From the NCBI RefSeq assembly GCF_000092025.1, contig NC_003063.2:496001-560000 (forward strand): a DNA stretch of 64,000 bases, given 5' to 3'. The notes beneath the pieces were generated by a model. It did no database searches. It had not been told where the DNA came from and saw only the letters and a program-made list of their open reading frames with translations. Numbering within the stretch: the first letter of the stretch is position 1; each line of letters begins with the position of its first letter. This document shows positions 59,782 through 64,000 of the stretch, piece after piece. Origin of the DNA: Agrobacterium fabrum str. C58. GTDB taxonomy: Bacteria; Pseudomonadota; Alphaproteobacteria; Rhizobiales; Rhizobiaceae. Both the position numbers and the translations under genes were made by a program.

Positions 59782-60873
59782 CTAAAGACGATGCTCGGGA
59801 AACAGATTGCCGGAATGCGCGGCAAAATAAGGTGCAAGGTCTTCTTCACTCACCTCTTCCAGCCGTGCAGGCCGCCAGCGGGGATTGCGATCCTTATCGA
59901 CCAGGGCCGCACGCACGCCCTCGTAAAAATCGTGCTGCCGCAATATCTCCGTGCCTGCGGCGAATTCGCGCTCCAGGCATTCGATCAGGCTCGCGCTTTC
60001 CCGGCCGAGGCGCAGTAACTTCAGGGTCAGTTTCAGACTGGTGGGAGAGCGTTTACGCAGTATCTCGAGGGTCTCGCGTGAAAAAGCATCGTCACGCGCC
60101 GAAAGTGCGGCGAAGATTTCCTCGACCGTGTCGAAACGGAATGTCGCGTCAATGATATCCCGATTTGCGGCCAGCAGGCCTTCGCCCCCGTCAGTGGCGT
60201 AGGACGCTATCGCCGCATCGACACCTTCGATATCGGTAGCTTTCGACAGAGCCTGCACCAGTGCGTCGAGACGTCCTGATGGCACGCAATAGTCGGCAAA
60301 ACCGGCATAAATCGCATCTGCAGCGGTGACGGCGTTGCCCGTCAACCCCAGCCAGGTGCCGCATTCGCCGGGTGCCCTCGGTAAAAGCCAGGACCCGCCG
60401 ACATCGGGGAAATAACCGATGCCCGTTTCAGGCATGGCGAGCCGCGTGCGCTCCGTGACGATGCGGTGGCTGCCATGGGCGGAAATACCGACACCGCCGC
60501 CCATGACGATGCCGTCCATCAAGGCCACATAGGGTTTGCCGAAACGGGCGATGCGATAGTTGAGCGGAAACTCCTCCTGCCAGAAATCCAGCACTTGCGG
60601 GTCGCCTGCCTTGCCGAGATCATGGATGATACGGACATCACCGCCAGCGCAGAGCCCTCTTTCGCCCTCTCCTCTCAACACCACGCAGGAAATGGCGGGA
60701 TCGTCCTCGAAGCGCTGAAGTGCCTGAAACAGGGCGCGCACCATCGGCAGCGTCAGGCTGTTGATGGCCTTCGGGCGATTGAGGCCGATGATGCCGCCCG
60801 CTCCTTTTGTCTCGACGACGACCTCAGTTTCCACTTCCCTTGCCAGTTCCAAGACCGCCTCCTCCGCCGCCAT
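59782..60873 (-). CDS. 3-hydroxyisobutyryl-CoA hydrolase-like enoyl-CoA hydratase/isomerase
   Basis: A 363-residue crotonase-fold protein of the longer HIBCH class. It shows LNRPKAINSLTLPMVRALFQALQRFEDD (in parts), the oxyanion segment GLCAGGDVR, MDGIVMGGGVGIS and MPETGIGYFPDVGGSW with the catalytic Glu. HIBCH hydrolyses 3-hydroxyisobutyryl-CoA in valine degradation. Start is uncertain: 60873 (MAAEEAV) fits family length; 60885 and 60915 are alternatives. It is alone, not beside the BCKDH block. Confidence 0.87.
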   Translation of the reverse strand: MAAEEAVLELAREVETEVVVETKGAGGIIGLNRPKAINSLTLPMVRALFQALQRFEDDPAISCVVLRGEGERGLCAGGDVRIIHDLGKAGDPQVLDFWQEEFPLNYRIARFGKPYVALMDGIVMGGGVGISAHGSHRIVTERTRLAMPETGIGYFPDVGGSWLLPRAPGECGTWLGLTGNAVTAADAIYAGFADYCVPSGRLDALVQALSKATDIEGVDAAIASYATDGGEGLLAANRDIIDATFRFDTVEEIFAALSARDDAFSRETLEILRKRSPTSLKLTLKLLRLGRESASLIECLEREFAAGTEILRQHDFYEGVRAALVDKDRNPRWRPARLEEVSEEDLAPYFAAHSGNLFPEHRL

Positions 60874-61134
60874 GCATCCACCCATCTTGGCGGCCTTGGC
60901 GCGATCACGCAACATTGATCTTGTCCTGCGGGAACGTCTTTCGCCAAAACCGCTTTGCAGGAGAGAAAATGCCGGAAATCCTCTTTCGCAATGCAGCATG
61001 TTTGCTTGACGCCTGAAAGATCATGGCATGTAATAGGTTCTGGAAATGCCGGCATCGATTGCTGTCGAGCGTGTGCCGGACCAAGCAGAATGTCGCCTTC
61101 TCAAAGGCGCTGTAAACAGCAACGGGAGACGAGC

Positions 61135-61392
61135 ATGCAGGTTTCGGAAAACGAATGGATCAGTAAACGGGCATATACACTCTGGGAAAAGGAAGGCCAT
61201 CCCCATGGCCGCGATGCGCAGCATTGGGAACAGGCCAGGCATGAATTTTCGCTGCTGAAGACATCGGAAGCGACAAAACCGGCAACGCGCAAAAAAGCCG
61301 CTCCCACGGCGATTGTTGACGTTGCCGCACTGGACGCGGAAGCACCGGCAAAACCCAAGAGCCGTGCCCGCAAGGCTACTGCCACGAAATAA
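61135..61392 (+). CDS. DUF2934 small protein with basic tail
   Basis: An 85-residue protein. The N-terminal half (SKRAYTLWEKEGHPHGRDAQHW) is the DUF2934 motif found widely in rhizobia; the C-terminal half is Lys/Ala/Pro-rich (KPKSRARKATATK). ATG 61135 follows CGGGAGACGAGC. Function unknown; the tail suggests nucleic-acid or protein contact. Confidence 0.85.
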   Translation: MQVSENEWISKRAYTLWEKEGHPHGRDAQHWEQARHEFSLLKTSEATKPATRKKAAPTAIVDVAALDAEAPAKPKSRARKATATK

Positions 61393-61428
61393 CACCGCAC
61401 GAATACATCGAACAAAGCCCCAAATGAA

Positions 61429-61456
61429 AAAGCCCGACGAAATCTCGCCGGGCTTT
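61429..61456. terminator. Bidirectional terminator
   Basis: AAAGCCCG / CGGGCTTT (8 bp, 12-base loop) with A-rich left flank, between convergent DUF2934 and SH3 genes. Confidence 0.8.
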
Positions 61457-61461
61457 GTCTG

Positions 61462-62280
61462 TTAGCGCTGGGCGCAACCTGGACTACCGATTATGCACCC
61501 CTGCAGAGGAGCATCCGGGGCTGGTGCAGGCGGGCGTGGCTGGCCTTCCAACTGGCCACGCTGACCATCATACTGATTCTGCGGGCGATCACGATTGCCG
61601 TCTCGATTGCTGTCTCGATCACGATTTCGATCGCGGTTTTCATCTTCCCAACGACGGCGGTCGTCGTCGCGACGTGGCCTGTCCTGATTTCGGTCACCTT
61701 GGTTCCAGTCGCCGTAACGACGTTCCCAGCGACCATCATTCGGGCCACCCTGACGCGGATCGCGCCATTCATCACGGCGCCCGTCATCCCGGCGGCCATC
61801 GCGCCAATCATCACGCGGACGCGGGCGATCCCAGCCGGCACTCGGAGGTGGCGCGTTCCAGTAACCGCCTGATGGCGGCGGACGACGCCAGCGGTCGCGC
61901 TCGCGGTAAAAGTCGCGGTCGCGATAATAACGGTCCCAATAACGGCCGGCTTCAAAGGTGATCACGGGAACACCGAGATCGCGATAATAACGCGGCTCGA
62001 CGTAGACCCGGTTTTGCCGGAACGTCGTCTGGATATAACGACCGGCGACCCAACCACGGCCATTGACAAAAGAGACGTCGCACCACGGCGTATCGGACAG
62101 GCAGCCGTGCACCGTCAATGGTGCGCCAACCGGGATCACCACTACGGCCGGATAAGCCGTGCTCGGGCCGGAGCGCATATTCACATTTGCGGTGGCGAAA
62201 CCGCGCGTCGCAGCTTCTGCAAGTGCCGGCGCAGCGAGCATCGCCACCAGCGCTAGTGCGCCAAATAGTTTTCTCTTCAC
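61462..62280 (-). CDS. Secreted SH3-domain protein with Arg/Asp-rich tail
   Basis: A 272-residue exported protein starting at GTG 62280, behind GAGGAGAAAGAA. Signal peptide VKRKLFGALALVAMLAAPALAEA, then a bacterial SH3 domain at about 25-90 (ATANVNMRSGPSTAYPAVVVIPVGAPLTVHGC, shown in parts), then about 170 residues of low-complexity Arg/Asp/Asn repeats (DRNRDRD-like) and a final CIIGSPGC. Such proteins are envelope-associated in Rhizobiales. The DNA of the tail is repetitive (about 61560-61900) from codon bias, not a separate repeat element. Function unknown. Confidence 0.82.
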   Translation of the reverse strand: MKRKLFGALALVAMLAAPALAEAATRGFATANVNMRSGPSTAYPAVVVIPVGAPLTVHGCLSDTPWCDVSFVNGRGWVAGRYIQTTFRQNRVYVEPRYYRDLGVPVITFEAGRYWDRYYRDRDFYRERDRWRRPPPSGGYWNAPPPSAGWDRPRPRDDWRDGRRDDGRRDEWRDPRQGGPNDGRWERRYGDWNQGDRNQDRPRRDDDRRRWEDENRDRNRDRDSNRDGNRDRPQNQYDGQRGQLEGQPRPPAPAPDAPLQGCIIGSPGCAQR

Positions 62281-62538
62281 TTCTTTCTCCTCAAGCAAAG
62301 GCCCGCTTTGCCCTTGTCGGCATCCATCATATTCGATGGACGAGCATGCGTTCCGCATACTGCCACGATCGGAAAATACGCGTTCCTCCATGAACGCAGC
62401 ATGAAACAAACAAGGTGCCGTGTCAGTTCCATCTGCGGCAATGCGCCCCCCGACAATTTACCTGCGGAATAGACCGCCGGTCTTGACTTCGGGGATCAAT
62501 CATCCGACTTCAATGCAAGAGCAATATGGAGCAGACCC

Positions 62539-63291
62539 ATGAGCGAGACCGCACAGACGACCGTCGATCAGAGCGAGGTGGATCGCTTCTCCGCGATGGC
62601 TGCGGAATGGTGGAGCCCGACAGGCAAGTTCCGCCCGTTGCACAAATTCAATCCGGTTCGGCTCGAATATATTCGCAACCGCGTCTGCGAGAATTTCGGC
62701 CGCAACCCGAAGGCGCATCGCCCGCTGGAAGGGCTGCGCGTGCTGGATATCGGCTGCGGCGGCGGCCTTCTGTCCGAACCCGTGGCACGCATGGGTGCCA
62801 CCGTGGTGGGCGCCGATCCCTCGGAGAAGAATATCGGCATCGCCTCAACCCATGCACGGGAAAGCGGCGTCAGCGTTGATTACCGCGCCGTGACCGCGGA
62901 ACAGTTGCAGGAAGCCGGCGAAAGCTTCGACGTCATCCTCAACATGGAGGTGGTGGAGCATGTGGCCAATGTCGATTTGTTCGTCACCACCTGCGCGAAA
63001 ATGGTGCGCCCCGGCGGGCTGATGTTCGCCGCCACCATAAACCGCACGCTGAAGGCCAGGGCGCTGGCAATCTTCGCCGCCGAAAACGTGCTGCGCTGGC
63101 TGCCGCGCGGCACGCACCAGTATGAAAAGCTGGTCCGCCCGGAAGAACTCGAGCGGCCGATCGTGGCGAGCGGTATGGATATCATTCACCGCACCGGCGT
63201 CTTCTATAACGTGCTCCAGGATCGCTGGAACCTCTCGCCGGACATGGAAGTCAACTATATGATGATGGCGAAACGCCCGGCGGCCGCGTGA
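62539..63291 (+). CDS. ubiG: Ubiquinone biosynthesis O-methyltransferase
   Basis: This 250-residue SAM enzyme methylates both hydroxyls in ubiquinone synthesis. [28 protein letters not shown] is the UbiG N-terminal signature (in parts), [14 protein letters not shown] motif I, and MEVVEHV and [11 protein letters not shown] follow. Usual length for the family. Confidence 0.95.
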   Translation: MSETAQTTVDQSEVDRFSAMAAEWWSPTGKFRPLHKFNPVRLEYIRNRVCENFGRNPKAHRPLEGLRVLDIGCGGGLLSEPVARMGATVVGADPSEKNIGIASTHARESGVSVDYRAVTAEQLQEAGESFDVILNMEVVEHVANVDLFVTTCAKMVRPGGLMFAATINRTLKARALAIFAAENVLRWLPRGTHQYEKLVRPEELERPIVASGMDIIHRTGVFYNVLQDRWNLSPDMEVNYMMMAKRPAAA

Positions 63292-63376
63292 AACAACCTA
63301 CCTGCTTTTACGGGCCGCTCTCAGGCCGGCCATCTCGTGAAGGCGATTAGGTGCGGCAATATCGAGCTGAAGAAAC

Positions 63377-63805
63377 TCAATTCACGTCGTCGGGCAGCAC
63401 CGGCAGCGGCGCGATCTCTATGCCCTCGTCCAGCAGGGCCTTGGCTTCCTGCACCGAGGCATTGCCGATAATGCCGCGTTCATCCGCCTCGCCATAATGG
63501 ATCTTGCGGGCTTCCTCGGGAAACTTGTCGCCGACGTCCTCCGCATTCGCGCGGATATTGGCAACGGCTTCCCGGATTTTCGCAAGCGCCTCTTTCCTGG
63601 CGGAATCCATCGCGAGCGTCTGGCGTTCGTCCCTCTTGCGGGCGGTGGAGACGGAAGGCGCCATCAGGAGCTTGGAGACCTCAACGGAATTGCAGACCGG
63701 ACAAGACAGCAAGCCGCGCTGCAACTGATTGTCGAAATCGTCGCTACCGGCAAACCAGCCTTCAAACTCATGGCCCTTTTCACAGGCCAGCGCATAACGG
63801 ATCAC
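63377..63805 (-). CDS. DUF1178 family protein
   Basis: A 142-residue protein starting with GTG at 63805. The N-terminus has a zinc-ribbon-like pattern CEKGH and CPVC, and the rest is helical with the conserved GEADERGIIGNAS segment. Common in alphaproteobacteria, function unknown. Its GTGA start overlaps the stop of the preceding nitrilase-family gene by 4 bases, suggesting coupling. Confidence 0.85.
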   Translation of the reverse strand: MIRYALACEKGHEFEGWFAGSDDFDNQLQRGLLSCPVCNSVEVSKLLMAPSVSTARKRDERQTLAMDSARKEALAKIREAVANIRANAEDVGDKFPEEARKIHYGEADERGIIGNASVQEAKALLDEGIEIAPLPVLPDDVN

Positions 63806-64000
63806 GCCGCCTCACCTCCGGCAGGTTTCAGGGGAATGACGGTGTCCAGCCCGAACTCACGGGCATTGCGCAGATTGGGAATTTTGCCGCGCGCAGCCGC
63901 AACCAGCGACGTGTCGATCTCGGCAAAGATAATCTCTTCCCCCGCACCGCCCGCCAAGGCCAGCACCTTACCCCAGGGGTCGATGATGATGGAATGGCCG
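63802..64000 (-). CDS. Carbon-nitrogen hydrolase (nitrilase family), C-terminus only
   Basis: The last 65 codons of a gene that begins outside the window. GHSIIIDPWGKVLA, then FAEIDTSLVAAARGKIPNLRNAREF is the conserved C-terminal end of amidase/nitrilase family (omega-amidase type) enzymes. The catalytic Glu/Lys/Cys lie upstream and cannot be checked. Overlaps the DUF1178 gene by 4 bases. Confidence 0.85.
   Translation of the reverse strand, partial: GHSIIIDPWGKVLALAGGAGEEIIFAEIDTSLVAAARGKIPNLRNAREFGLDTVIPLKPAGGEAA

Noticed and set aside
61560..61900. Short degenerate tandem DNA repeats resembling a CRISPR or satellite
   Set aside because: They are Arg/Asp codons of the SH3 protein tail, vary in length and lack unique spacers.

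Overview
The window looks like chromosomal DNA of a Rhizobiaceae alphaproteobacterium, most likely Agrobacterium or a close Rhizobium. The evidence is high GC content, the rhizobial rhaDI / rhaRSTPQUK rhamnose locus, a BigR/persulfide-dioxygenase operon of the type known from Agrobacterium and Xylella, and RIME-like intergenic palindromes. I see no rRNA, tRNA, insertion sequence, prophage or CRISPR array. Coding density is high, mostly in tight operons with GGAGG-type ribosome sites and 1-11 nt overlaps.

Layout. 1-4550: a small organosulfur-like locus with an NmrA-type reductase (cut by the window edge), a DszB-like protein keeping the Cys/His/Arg triad of sulfinate desulfinases, a divergent DszA/NtaA-type flavin monooxygenase and a second luciferase-like flavoenzyme. 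4975-13857: a catabolic locus with an enolase-superfamily enzyme, a GDSL hydrolase and a peptide/opine-type binding protein on the + strand, facing a minus-strand operon for the matching permeases and ATPases, followed by a LysE exporter and an FCD-type GntR regulator. 13952-17208: a GlxA-type AraC regulator divergent from an alpha/beta hydrolase, an SDR and a small membrane protein. 17423-19951: sulfide-detoxification operon (persulfide dioxygenase fusion, BigR, two YeeE-type permease halves). 20026-21543: phosphoglycerate mutase gpmI.

21905-34999 is a branched-chain amino acid degradation block. The minus strand carries thiolase, acyl-CoA dehydrogenase and branched-chain ketoacid dehydrogenase E1alpha, E1beta and E2. 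A divergent Lrp-type regulator heads a + strand leucine route: isovaleryl-CoA dehydrogenase, methylcrotonyl-CoA carboxylase, HMG-CoA lyase and an enoyl-CoA hydratase. 35140-36854 is panC-panB. 36889-47905 is the full rhamnose locus: isomerase and aldolase/dehydrogenase on the minus strand, then regulator, ABC transporter, mutarotase and kinase on the plus strand, with a large DeoR-type operator between them.

47958-55793 holds a second chloroperoxidase-like hydrolase, an FkbM methyltransferase, a GGDEF-EAL protein paired with a small periplasmic molybdopterin-fold protein, a succinate-semialdehyde-type dehydrogenase and a frameshifted AlkC-like DNA-repair gene. 55809-59612 is a sulfate ABC transporter operon. 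59782-64000 holds a 3-hydroxyisobutyryl-CoA hydrolase-like gene, a DUF2934 protein, a secreted SH3 protein with an Arg/Asp-rich tail, ubiG, a DUF1178 protein and the end of a nitrilase-family gene.

Sulfur handling recurs (desulfinase-like locus, persulfide oxidation, sulfate import), as does CoA-ester catabolism. I found no clear previously undescribed defence or mobile system. The best candidates for new biology are the DszA/DszB-like pair, the enolase-enzyme/ABC locus with its 21-bp-phased operator, and the GGDEF-EAL/periplasmic pair.
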